Origin: Nageia nagi
Taxonomy: Eukaryota > Pinophyta
Assembly: GCA_050084985.1 (NCBI GenBank)
Contig: JBITNC010000002.1
Location: forward strand, 15,252,001 to 15,316,000
Length of the DNA stretch: 64,000 nt
Reading direction: 5' to 3'
The notes beneath the pieces were generated by a model, which searched no databases, had not been told where the DNA came from, and worked only from the letters and a program-made list of their open reading frames with translations. Within the stretch, counting starts at the first letter, position 1. The number at the start of each line of letters is the position of its first letter. Positions 54,522-64,000 of the stretch are shown piece by piece. The position numbers were made by a program, and so were the translations under genes.

Positions 54522-54693
54522 TTTAGGAAACCCTAAATGTCACTATTGAAACCCTAATCTCTAATTGCAATAGTAAAACTATTTAAAAGCTAATTGAGAT
54601 TGCTAATTAAGATTACAATCAACTTAATGGAAATCCACTAAGTTAGCCAATATTTGGCTTACATATTAAAAACTTGCCAAAATAGACCCCTTT

Positions 54694-57600
54694 CTATTCT
54701 GACGATTGTGGGAAGATGACTTGCACATTTGTGGCGATTTTGGCTTCAACATCATCTCCCATGAACATTTCTATGTTCTTGATGGCACAGTGGATTGTAT
54801 GGAGGGCTCCTTCGCTTGATAGCAGGTGCTCCAGGATGGCCTTATTGGTTTTGACCATTTCCTTGCTCCAATCAACCAATCTCATCCCTCCTATCATCTG
54901 TTTTCTTGTTTTCAGGCTATGTGGGTTCTTGGGCATAGCTGTTCTGCAATAGCGCCATGGATCATTGCCATCACTACCATATACTCCTTAATGCTACCGT
55001 TTTCTTCAAACAAGGGTACCTGGAATTTGTATTCCCTTGCATGTTCACTGATGATGGCTTTGAATTGAGTTCTGGTGTATATAAAGTCGGTGGATTTGGC
55101 TTTGATGTAAAACAAGTAATCATATAGTTGGAACCAATCAATGCAAAAATCCAACACAAATGAGTGATGGGTTGCCCTTCTCCGTAGGTCAATCATTGTG
55201 GGGTGCCCACTCTTCCATCTAATGATTAGCTGGTCTATTTTCTCCGCCTGAGAATATGACCCCTCCTCTTCAATATAAAAATTTACCATACTTGAGTGGA
55301 GTGCTTTGATGGCCTCAATAAGGTTCTTGGCCCATCTTTGTTTCATAGCGGTGATCCCAGTGTTTAAATTGACTTGCTTTTTGATGTCTTCAACCGCCAA
55401 ATTAGCAACCTTGACTTCTTTGTCAATCAATTCCTGCCTTGCCACTATCTTCTTTAGTTCCCGATTCTCTAATTTCAATAACGTACCGAATTCCCTCAAT
55501 GCTCGTGCATTTGTGATGATGTTATGCTCCATTCCCAATGGGCCAACAATCTCGGTAGGGGCCTCTTCTATTTCGACGGTGAGGGCAAACTTTTCGGTAT
55601 CAGCCTTGTGTTTCCTTGAGTAGAGCTTGTCCTTGTAGGTGACTTTTCCTACAGTGGTGATAAGAGTATCAATCTGCTGAAGTTTCTCATTTTCATCTTC
55701 GGAATCTTCTCCTTCGCAAAGGTGATTTGAACTCAAATTAGTCATCACTGCAACCATGTCGAAGCAGGGTTCCATGGGTCGTTTTCCATAGGGAACCATC
55801 TCTTCGTCTTCAATGATCTCAATATCGTGCTTTACTTGTCTTCTCTTCCTTCTTTGTTCTTCATTCTCTCCCTCATCTTCTTGATTTCCATCATCTCCCC
55901 CTGAAGATGATGCCATTGCTCTGGGTCTTGATGTACCCTTCTATACTTATGTTGTACTAGTCTTCCGAGATGGCGGCATTTGTGACACCTGTTTCTGTGG
56001 AGCGGATTTTGAAGTGGTTGCTCCTGCTACTTGTTGTATAGTCACATCAATTGAAAGACTATTTTTATCAAGAATCTCTACTGAATGACCTGTGTCAACT
56101 CTGTTGAAGACAATACCTTGATTTGTGTCCATATTGATGTCAATGACTGAACTAAAATTCATCTCTTCATCGGACTCTGACGAATTGCTCGACCCATATT
56201 TGTTTGAATTGGATGATGATGTGCTAAGATTTTGATTCAGGCGTATACCACTCTGATTCAAACCTTGCAATAGATCTATCTTTTTCTGCAAGTGTTTAAG
56301 TGGTTGAGAGATTAATCCTACTTTTCTGAGATCCAGGATAGCATTCCTTGTACCTAAGACAATTGTTTCAATGGTTTGTCCAAGGATGCTATTGGTAGCA
56401 TATTGCCCGTTCTGTCCTTGAGCCAGGGTTACTGAAGGTGATATTAAGGGAGTAAGATACGCTTGGCTCAGGAGTACGGTGACCTGCACATTGGCTCTTA
56501 ACTTGGACGCTTCTTCGGCTTCTTGTTGTTTTTGTTCTTTCTTCAGCTCCTTGTGAATCCGTTGAACCTGCAGGGTGTTCTAAATGTTCCTGTACCTCTC
56601 AATACTACCAAGGGAGCGGTGTGGATATGATGTGCTCCAAGTCTTCTAGAAAAATGCATCAATCATTCCATCAGTATCATAATGATCCGCAGCTACTTCA
56701 GTTGGGAACTCATACATCACCAACTCTTGTTTGACCATGTCGATCTAACGCTAGGTGATGCATTCATAATTCCCAACGATGATAGGTAATTGGTAGGTGG
56801 TGACTGCCTTTTTTATCCATACCTTGTCATGTATGTTAAGCAAATGTCTTGAGAATTCCATAAGGGTGAGACGATCACTTGCATAATAGGGTAGCTTGTA
56901 CGGAGCTCCTTTGGAGCCAAAGACCCTGAGGTAAGTGAATTCTATGTCCTCCATGAAGAAGTCTGCGTGTCCCTTGATAACGGCAACTTCATTGGATATT
57001 CTGAATAAATTAGCTTTGCCCAAAATCTCTTCATAGATTTTGCCTTCAAAACCATTAGTCATCATTATCCAGTTTCCACTGTTCCATTTATTATGAGCAT
57101 AGAACCGAGGGTAATTCTCCTACACTGGATGTGTATGGTCATACAGGCATTGGGTATTGGCAACTGACGTTACCCTCTCCTTACCGTGAAGGAGTACGAA
57201 AACTAGGTAGGAGTTCATGTAGAATTTCTTGGTCCTTTGAATATGCTTCAATTGTTGAGCTCAGAAATCACTAATCACTCAACTCCACCTAATACCTCTA
57301 CCGCTACTGATTAGATCTATAAACCCCGCGAATTCCGACCAGAATTTGGTATCATCTTTTTGTCTGGTCACTCTGGAAAGCTTTGATATTAGTCAGGAGA
57401 CTACTGGATAGAACTCTCCTCAGTTGGCGTTTCTAAGGCTCTTCTTGTGAGATGTTTGCGATCATCAACCAACCAATCTCTAATCAAATCACCTGGTGGT
57501 TTCAGACCTATGTAGAATTTTAAGGAGTCTTGCACGCTGTATGATTGGCCTTTGCCCTTCCAAGCAAATGCCCTTCCTATTCCTCCCTCAAAGAAGTCCA

Positions 57601-57949
57601 TGATTACTTCATTTCTTCTATCGAGGAGTCTTCGATATCGGAAGTTGCAATGCTCTCCTAGTTTGTAGCACAACTCAGGAAATGGGGTGGCGAATGGTAC
57701 CATAGAGGCTGCTAATAGTAAAGTTCTCAAAGGGTCATTTATTATTGAAGATGGATCCAATGTGTGTATTTTCATTAAAGTGTTTATTGGATCAAGGGAG
57801 TTACAATATGTATCTCCAATCTCACTCAATTGGTCTATGATTCTTGCAACAGGCATCTCGGGCTCTGACGTATGTTCAAGTGTAATAAGATTGTCCGTTG
57901 TGAGCCTCCTCTGCTTCCTATCTTTGATGTTATATGCAACTAATGCCAT
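54694..57949 (-). pseudogene. Large unknown ORF of the 8-kb element (~1,085 codons)
   Basis: One ancestral reading frame can be followed with few breaks. 57949-57401 has MALVAYNIKDRKQRRLTTDN and FYIGLKPPGDLIRDWLVDD. After one frameshift, 57380-54912 stays in a single frame with a handful of stops: FYMNSYLVFVLLHGKERV, TYLRVFGSKGAPYKLPYYAS, EFPTEVAADHYDTDGMIDAF, PHRSLGSIERYRNI, a Ser-rich linker, then MASSSGGDDGNQEDEGENEE with a basic RRKRRQVK stretch, and IDWFQLYDYLFYIKAKSTDF. After a last shift the end is 54936-54694. I recognise no domain. A Gag-like role is possible, but there is no zinc knuckle. Weak motif similarity to 10.9-11.1 kb. Confidence 0.6.
54912..55916 (-). CDS. Longest uninterrupted frame of the unknown ORF (334 codons)
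   Basis: Starts MASSSGGDDGNQEDEGENEE, a plausible acidic N-terminus, followed by a nuclear-localisation-like RRKRRQVKHD. A helical charged middle follows (RELKKIVARQELIDKEVKVA), then a C-terminal part rich in aromatic residues (FCIDWFQLYDYLFYIKAK). The same frame is open upstream except for two stops close together (55947-55940), so it may be either an independent protein or the end of the larger one. It is the longest frame in the window. No known domain is recognised. Confidence 0.5.
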   Translation of the reverse strand: MASSSGGDDGNQEDEGENEEQRRKRRQVKHDIEIIEDEEMVPYGKRPMEPCFDMVAVMTNLSSNHLCEGEDSEDENEKLQQIDTLITTVGKVTYKDKLYSRKHKADTEKFALTVEIEEAPTEIVGPLGMEHNIITNARALREFGTLLKLENRELKKIVARQELIDKEVKVANLAVEDIKKQVNLNTGITAMKQRWAKNLIEAIKALHSSMVNFYIEEEGSYSQAEKIDQLIIRWKSGHPTMIDLRRRATHHSFVLDFCIDWFQLYDYLFYIKAKSTDFIYTRTQFKAIISEHAREYKFQVPLFEENGSIKEYMVVMAMIHGAIAEQLCPRTHIA

Positions 57950-58799
57950 CTTGTTCCTGTCTAAGAAGACAACACAACGTTAGAGGGGTATTGGGAAGCT
58001 CATGGCACTTTCTAGGCAAGCAAAGAGAAATTTTTAAAGAAATTGGGATTTTGGGCATTTTTTCTCTAAGTGAGCCATCATTGAAAAATGTCAAGATTTA
58101 CAACTTTCAAAGCTTTTTTGGGTGAGTTTGGTATGATACAACGGTAACTAACTCAAAGGGGACTGCCTTGGCAAAATTTTAGGGAGTTTGGAAAATTTTC
58201 AAATTTTTTCAAAAAGAGTTGACTTTTTCATCAGGAAAAAATGGTGAAATTTTGGCAAAATTGGCAAATGATGTCGAAATCTAGTTCTAACACCTTATAT
58301 GGATGAGGAATGTTTGGAGAAGGTGTTTTAAACATTGAAATGGCCAAAATGAACTTCAGAAACAAATTTTGGCGTTTTCTGAAATTTTTAAAAAAAAAAT
58401 TTGAAATTTTTTGAAGAAATGAGGATTTTAAGCACTCAGATCTTGGATCTTAAATTTTTTTTTGTGTTTTTTAGCTGAAAATAAAAGTTGATCACATGGA
58501 TAAAGGGTATCCAAAAAGGTGATCAAACTAGAAATCTGAAAAAAAAATTTTCAAGTGTTTGAGGTTTGGAAAAATGGGGTTTTGACATGAAAATCCTCAA
58601 AAACTTGGAAAATGAAGTTCATGTGAATGGAGGATGCTTGGAATTCGAATTTCAATGGAGTTTGGGTAAATGGCCAATATGCTAAGTGTTTGAAAAAAAT
58701 CCTCAAAGGCTAAAAATGGCTTCTTTTCTCACTTGGCTTTCAAATTCTCAAAAATTTGGGCAACATAAGGGTGCAAAAATGAGAGGTGAGAAGAATGGA

Positions 58800-60440
58800 A
58801 GGATATGGCTGTATTTATAGACTTTGAGGGTTCAAATAGTGCCATATGTCAACATCCTAGCTTTTTAGACCAAAACTTTTGCATTTTGAACTTATCTCTT
58901 TCATCCCCAAGGTTGGGAAAGTGGAGAAATCATGGGAAAGAAGGCAAAACCAGCACCTACCTTTTGGAGGGTGATAAATTGTTTTTTTGGCAAATTTGCA
59001 AGAGGCAAAGATGCTCATATTTGGATTTGCTACCCTACCTCACTTTCCAATTTTGATTTTGAGATTTTTTTGAAAAATTTGGAAAAGTTTGGAGCTCTCC
59101 CATTGGCTGATCCAAATTTTGTCATTTTGAGGGAGTAGATCCACTTTTTTCAAAAAACTTAGAACTTGAAAAAGATGCAAAATTGGATTTCCCATGCTCC
59201 TAGGATCAAAAAATGTGATTTTTGAGCAAAGTAGAGGGATGGAAGGCTAGGCGCAGGTTTTGTGGGGTTTAGGCAAGTTTTGAAATTTCAAAAAATGGGG
59301 ATAACTTGCAAAACCAGTGCCTACCTTTTTTGGGGCCAAAACCTGGTTTTTTTTGGAACATTGCAAGAGGCAATGTTGATCTTCATTAAATTTGGCACCC
59401 TAACTCATTTTGCTTTTTTGATTTTGAAATTTTTTGAAAAATTTCAAAATTTTTGAAGCTCTCCCATTGGCTGATCCAAATTTTGTCATTTTGAGGGAGT
59501 AGATCCATTTTTTTCAAAAAACTTGAAACATGAAAGATGTGCAAAATTGGATTTCCCATGCCTTTAGGATCAAAATTTTCAATTTTTGGGCAAAAAAGGA
59601 GGCTTGCATGCTAGGCGCTGGTTTTGAGGGGCTTGGCATGTTTTGGAAAAATTAGAAATTGAGGGAAATACCTCAAAACTGCCACTTAGGTTTTTGGGGG
59701 GCGAAAATTCATTTTTTTGCAAATTTTCAAGAGACAATGTTGGTCTTCTTCAAATTTGCTACCCTACCTCACTTTCATTTTTTGATTTGGCCAACTTTGA
59801 AAATTTTTTTGCAAAATTTGGAGCCCTCTCATTGGCCAATTGAATTTCGATAATTTGAGGAGGTAGATCTCATTTTTTTGAAAAACTCAAATCATCAATT
59901 TTGTCGATTTTTTTCAAATTTGGAGCACAAGAAGGGTAGCCGCAGGTTTTGAGGCATTTAGACCATTTTTCAATTTTTGGATTTTAGGGGAAACAAGGCA
60001 AAACCAATGCCTAGCTCTAGGAGGGGTATTTTTTGGTCAATTTCAAAAATTCCAAGAGGAAAGGTGCTTAATTTTCTATTTTCCACCCTACCTCATCTTT
60101 GGATTTTCATTTTTGCAATTTTGAAATTTTCAAAATTTTAGAGCATTCCTATTGGCTGTCCTTTTACTCATTTTCTTGTTTTTTTTCATTTTTGATGGAG
60201 CAAAACTTGTCGAAATCGCGAACTTAAAAGATCAATTTGATGTAGAATCATGATCCCCATGCTCCTGAACTCAAAATTGCCATTTCAGATCAAGTTGGGC
60301 CTCCCAAAAGGTAGGCGCAGGTTTTTGAAGAGAATAGGCCATTTTTCAAAATTTGATTAAGTGAAGGAAAACAAGGAAAACTCCCCCTAACTTTTCGGGG
60401 ATCAAAAGTTGAGTTTTTTCAACATTTCCAAGAGCAAAGT
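58800..60440. repeat. Degenerate tandem array, ~330-375-bp period
   Basis: The wording gctaggcgcaggtttt recurs at about 59247, 59607 (gcgctgg), 59935 (agccgcagg) and 60308. Each occurrence is followed by aaaacca-tgcctacc, ttttggcaaatt, caagaggcaa, a ctaccctacctcactt word and attggct-atccaaatttt. Four to five units of about 330-375 bp with roughly 70-85% similarity by eye. Confidence 0.8.
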
Positions 60441-60599
60441 GACCTTGATTTGTCATTTGGGATCACACCTCTCTCTCGGATTTTGATTCTGATCATTTTG
60501 AAAAAACTCACTTTTTTGGGACCCGCCTGAGGCTTCTTGGGAGCCAAAATGCTTACTTTTTGATTTTATCCCCCAAGAGCACTCAAACTTGCTCTCTGA

Positions 60600-61270
60600 C
60601 TCATTCCGAGACATACTTGATCCTTTCCGGTCTTTCCCGTCTTTTATAGGCCCAAATGGTGCATTTCCGCCATTTTCGGGCTTTAAGGATGAATTTCGAC
60701 CATTCCCGACATTTCTAGACATTTCCGAGCTCGAACGGTGAAAAAACAATCATTTCTAGCATTTTGCGCTCAAAATTACATTTTCGGCTTTTTTGGACTA
60801 AAATATGCAAAAACGTTCATTTCCAGTGTTTCCTAGCATTTCGAAGCTTTTTAAGCTGAACTTGACAATTTTGGTCATTTTTGAGCTTTTTGAAATTAAA
60901 TTGTCCAATCTTAGGCTCAAAAGTGACCAAAATGTGCTTTTCCGAGTTACTGACACTATTTTGGTTCTCCAAGCTCAAAATTGACAAAAACACGCCTTTT
61001 GATTGTAAATGCCCTTTCTGGGTTCAATTTGTACAAAAACGACAATTTTTGTCATCTTAATTGTATCCATTGCTCCCGGGCTCAAACTTGATAAAAAACC
61101 ATTCATTCTATCTTTTGGGCACTTTTATGCTCAAATTCTACGAAAATGCACCTTTCTATTGCGCTTGGTGCCTATGGACTGATCCTATGCAAAAACGCTC
61201 CTTTTTTGTCAACTTGACTCTGCTGGACTGAAATGCTATCAAATCGCATCTTTTTCACCTTGCTAGCCAA
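60600..61270. repeat. Degenerate short tandem array, ~55-65-bp period
   Basis: Loose repeats of a unit like gctcaaaattgacaaaaacg followed by cattttt and cttt, e.g. near 60760, 60900, 60970, 61075 and 61130. Units are strongly diverged. Confidence 0.5.
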
Positions 61271-61544
61271 TTGCTTTAAAATCCATTGTCTAGTTGTAGT
61301 CATGATCCGAGACTCCACTCTGTGAGAAGTTGATTGGGATCGGGCCCTTACTTGGCCACTGGCTAACCTGAACTTTCTGCATGACTCTAGGGCATGTCTC
61401 CTTGGTGCTCAATCATCTAGGCCTTAGGATATTTACACTGGCTATAGTTTGATCATGCCCGGGCAATGCTACTCATTGCCTTAGTAAGAAAAATGTAGGG
61501 TCCCCAAAATGCTGCATCTTGGGGTGTGTTGTGCGGGCACAACA
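61271..61544. other. Unique terminal region of the 8-kb element
   Basis: About 270 bp, more GC-rich, ending with the inverted word gtgttgtgcgggcacaaca, whose inner gtgc-ggg-cac can form a hairpin at the extreme end. Confidence 0.5.
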
Positions 61545-61549
61545 TAGTG

Positions 61550-62304
61550 ATACTTGGACAAATGATCTCCTTGCCACCCGTGTGCTCTCTCATCAAACTA
61601 AGCACCCAAATGTGGTTGTAGATGAATTTGGTAATTATTTTTACCTCATCAACCACAGTTTTAATCCATAAGAGCTTGCCCATGTCCTCTAGCATAAGGT
61701 CAATCACATGGGCTGCGCATGGGCTCCAAAATAAGGTTTTATACTTCCTCTCAAGCATTTTACCTACAAAAACATATGTTGAAGCGTTGTCCATCACAAC
61801 TTGGACAACATTTTCCACACCCACTTCCAACACCACTTCCTCAAGCAATTTGAAAATCAGCGATGCATCTTTTATTTTATCGGATGCATCAATTGACTTC
61901 AAGAAGACCACTTATCCATGTGATGCCACCATGAAGTTGATTAGTGTACGGTTCTTTGTATATGTCCATCCATCTAACATAATTGTGCATCCATGTTTGC
62001 GCCAATTCTTTATTTGCTCATCTACTATGGCAAGTGTGGTAAGTACCGCATCCTTAAGCAAAGGACCACTGAAATCCTTTGTGGTAGGGGCCTTCATCCC
62101 TCTTCCAACATTGATGAATGCATTCACCATGGTTGCCCAATAAGGACTATTTGCAACATTAAAAGGAATGTTGCAATAGTACCAAAAATTTGCAGCTGCT
62201 CTTCGGGCTGCTTGGATTTTATTTTTTCCCCTTGATGTAGTGTCAAGGGAAGGTTGTGCCTCTGTAGGAGGAACAAAAAAACCTTCCATGGTTTTATGCC
62301 TCAC
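61550..62304 (-). pseudogene. hAT transposase, DUF659 region
   Basis: Two abutting frames with one stop between them (at about 61911). The first has FWYYCNIPFNVANSPYWATM, GPLLKDAVLTT and TIMLDGWTYTKNRTLINFMV. The second has VVMDNASTYVFVGKMLERKY, WSPCAAHVIDLMLEDMGKL and TKFIYNHIWVLSLMREH. These are the DUF659 domain words, including acidic residues D in LDGWT and VMDNA that form part of the hAT catalytic site. The frame is cut at CPSIT by the insertion whose target duplication occupies 61545-61549. Confidence 0.9.
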
Positions 62305-62539
62305 TAAAGCTGGAAGTGTTGAATTTTTATTTGGCTTTGAACATGGATTTTAGGCAAATAAAGAATTTGACACTGAATCTTCAAAGCTCACTTTCCCCCA
62401 ATCCCTGCACCAACTGCCATCTTGGTATTTTGCTTTTCTACCTTCTTTTGTGAGGATGTGGCAAGTAAAGTTTGCATTTCACGTACAACCTTGGAAGGTG
62501 TAGCAAAACAAAGTGCTACATATTTACCTGGTATTCTTG

Positions 62540-62703
62540 CAAGATGGTATTTTAATCTATTGATACCACCCCTATAAGGTCTTTTTGCAAAAATTGCAAA
62601 TCACTTGACCTAAAAGATCACCCTTTGTGCCATACTTCCAAGTAATATCTGTCATAGGTGCTAGAGGAGGAGATGGATTGGAATTGACATCATCTTCAGT
62701 TTC
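62540..62703 (-). pseudogene. hAT transposase, BED zinc finger exon
   Basis: Begins METEDDVNSNPSPPLAPMTD, then ITWKYGTKGDLLGQVICNFC and a KK-rich stretch. The CxxC (CNFC) of the BED finger is intact, but a stop follows where KGGI is expected. The His pair lies in the shifted continuation near 62545. Confidence 0.75.
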
Positions 62704-63378
62704 CATCTGGAAAGTGAAAAAAAGTAAAATTCCTATTAAAAAACCCTAAAAAACCCTAACCCTAATTTACAAAAAAAATCACAAAATATTCCAAAAATAA
62801 CAATACCCTTTTGAAGTATAGGCATTAACACTAACATACAAAGGAAAACAAAAAAATTCCATGGTGAAATTTAAAAAAAAAAAAGCCAAAAACCCTACCT
62901 CTTCAAATGCACGATGAGAATTAAAAAACACACAACCGGATCACAAGCTCTTGAGAAATTTGCGGTGAAATGCTAAAAATCCACAATGAAGCTTTTCATA
63001 TTGATGTTGAACCTTTGAATCTTCAAAAACTGACCTGGAGAGCAAATGAGAGCAAAATGACCAAACTGGGCAGGAAATAGGGTGACTGTCCAAAAAACTT
63101 AACTTTTCTGGCTCTGTTTTCCCGGTTGCCAGTTAACCGTCAATTACTCACCAGTTTCCGGTCCAATTACTCATCGGTTAACCGGAAAAACCTGGCATCG
63201 ACAAGTTTAGGCCACTACGGACTCGGCAAAGGGAAGACTTGCGGGAACCCGCGGTTTTCCACATGTTACCCGTGGTTTGTAACAAACCTACATGATGTGC
63301 CGCCAGCCAAAACCTGCTTTGGAGAAGCTGCCTAAAGCCCAACACAGACCTGCCAAAAGCGCTAGCCACCATACCATT

Positions 63379-64000
63379 TGTTGAGTGCCAAGTGGCACAG
63401 TTTGGTTGGAGACGCCCTTATTGAGGGTTATTTTGGGCTTGTAAAGGGTATTTTGGGCTTGTTATGGTTGTTTGTTATTTTTAAAATTTGGGATTGATTT
63501 TAAAATAGTTTTTTAGAAGTTGTTAGACTATTTTTTAGAGAGGGTGTTGTTATTATTTCCCCAAATAAAAGGAGGGGAGATAATATTCGCATGTGTTAGC
63601 TATTTTGATATTTGCAAAGTTGGCAAATATTATTCTTGGTAATGTTGTTAAGTATCGAGTTTTTTAAGAGATGGGTAATATTTCAAAGGTGTTGAAATAT
63701 TCCCTAAATCCTAGTTGTTAGGTGGTTATAGTTATTTTGGAGGAAGGCCAAGTGGAGATGAGATTGGTTGATGGCCACAACCTAAATTAACTCTACTTGG
63801 TGTGATGCCAATTAATTGGTTGTAACTACATTTTTGTTTCCTAGCTTCCTAAAATTTATAAAAGAAAGACTAGTGAGTATTGTTTTTTTAAAGTCAAACT
63901 TTTGCTAGTCCACGGCAGAAAAAGAGTGTGAAGAGACCATGAAAAAAAAAATAAGTGTTGAAAACAGTGAGACAGTTCAAGGAAGCAAATGTACAACAAC
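63379..64000 (+). repeat. Probable LTR start, continuing beyond the window
   Basis: Begins TGTTGAGTGCCAAG. It contains a direct duplication (tattttgggcttgt at about 63431 and 63450) and a TATA box aatttataaaagaaag at about 63854. This is followed by leader-like sequence. The end lies outside the window, so the call rests on promoter-like layout only. Confidence 0.4.

Larger units (their letters stand above)
53534..61544 (-). mobile_element. 8,011-bp unclassified element with TAGTG target duplication and unknown ORF
   Basis: Inserted in the hAT coding region and flanked on both sides by TAGTG (53529-53533 and 61545-61549). Removing it restores the hAT frame. On the plus strand it runs TGTTGGGATGG...GGGCACAACA, so both ends share TGTTG/CAACA. 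Order: a ~1.1 kb terminal region with a TATA-like box, a minus-strand ORF block at 54694-57949, then degenerate arrays to about 61270 and a unique 270-bp end. I searched by eye for a repeated terminal sequence (LTR) and found none. RT, integrase and transposase motifs were also not seen. 5-bp duplication with TG...CA ends is the integrase hallmark, so an LTR-retrotransposon derivative is the leading guess. Strand follows the ORF. Confidence 0.85.
51755..63370 (-). mobile_element. hAT DNA transposon, degenerate, split by an 8-kb nested insertion
   Basis: A minus-strand element of about 3.6 kb once the insertion at 53534-61544 is removed. From 5' to 3' it has a GC-rich outer region (about 63370-63050), a BED finger (from ATG 62703), DUF659, a middle region, and the dimerisation domain to 52398. 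An acidic tail runs to about 52110, and the outer 3' region near 51755 (gttggaaaactcgaac) is also present in the fragment at 36345. Terminal inverted repeats and an 8-bp target duplication were not identified, so the ends are approximate. Confidence 0.75.

Noticed and set aside
54716-55623. Plus-strand open frames opposite the unknown ORF
   Set aside because: Antisense shadows of the minus-strand frame. No independent coding signal or similarity.
60453-60749. 98-codon minus-strand frame in the repeat array
   Set aside because: Compositionally biased, inside a degenerate tandem array, and not conserved between units.
62750-62775. Telomere-like aaccctaaccctaa words
   Set aside because: Only two or three imperfect units in a hAT leader, far too short for an interstitial telomere block.
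1-64000. CRISPR arrays, operons, bacterial-type terminators, ribosome binding sites
   Set aside because: The window is plant nuclear DNA. Repeats found are transposon or satellite types with no regular spacer structure.
1-64000. tRNA, rRNA and snRNA genes
   Set aside because: No A/B-box cloverleaf or conserved rRNA words were noticed by eye. The tRNA-like words found are retrotransposon primer-binding sites.

Overview
The window looks like a piece of a very large, AT-rich, transposon-dominated plant nuclear genome, most likely a gymnosperm. The reasons are one conserved gene with kilobase-scale introns (one about 10.5 kb and full of transposons), stacked and heavily decayed Ty1/copia, Ty3/gypsy, LINE and hAT elements, and almost no intact reading frames. 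The species assignment is inference.

The best-supported host gene is on the minus strand at 31.08-46.48 kb. Five exons with canonical GT/AG junctions and matching phases encode the C-terminal ~188 residues of a TRM5/TRMT5-type tRNA (guanine37-N1)-methyltransferase. Its N-terminal exons were not found. A second possible host gene (minus, 5.07-6.26 kb) encodes an unrecognised single-pass membrane protein. A broken relative lies at 20.85-21.31 kb, inside a ~2.6 kb segment that recurs in the same orientation at 4.0-6.7 and 19.5-22.2 kb, with a gene-less copy at 0.5-1.37 kb and a short trace at 29.4 kb.

Layout: 0-0.5 kb LINE (minus); 0.5-1.4 repeat copy A; 1.4-3.25 Ty1/copia gag-protease-integrase (minus); 4.0-6.7 repeat copy B with the membrane-protein gene; 6.7-8.5 Ty3/gypsy gag-protease (minus); 9.3-9.6 copia LTR plus primer-binding site; 9.95-11.65 decayed unknown ORF; 13.8-14.8 LINE RT (minus); 14.78-19.50 Ty1/copia with an internally inverted 5' LTR; 19.5-22.2 repeat copy C; 25.1-28.7 three direct tandem copies of a gypsy RT segment; 30.0-30.4 unknown ORF with a 135-bp in-frame duplication; 31.1-46.5 TRM5 gene, whose large intron holds hAT remnants, a foldback element, one unusual terminal-repeat element and a solo LTR; 47.7-48.5 another solo LTR; 49.2-49.6 LINE RNase H; 50.05-50.93 gypsy gag; 51.75-63.4 a degenerate hAT transposon split by an 8,011-bp insertion at 53,534-61,544; 63.38-64.0 start of another LTR.

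The most unusual object is that 8,011-bp insertion. It has a perfect 5-bp target duplication (TAGTG), TG...CA ends, two degenerate tandem-repeat arrays, and a minus-strand ancestral ORF of roughly 1,085 codons with no domain I recognise. I see no flanking LTR pair, no reverse transcriptase and no transposase in it. A shorter relative without the ORF block lies at 40.76-44.38 kb.
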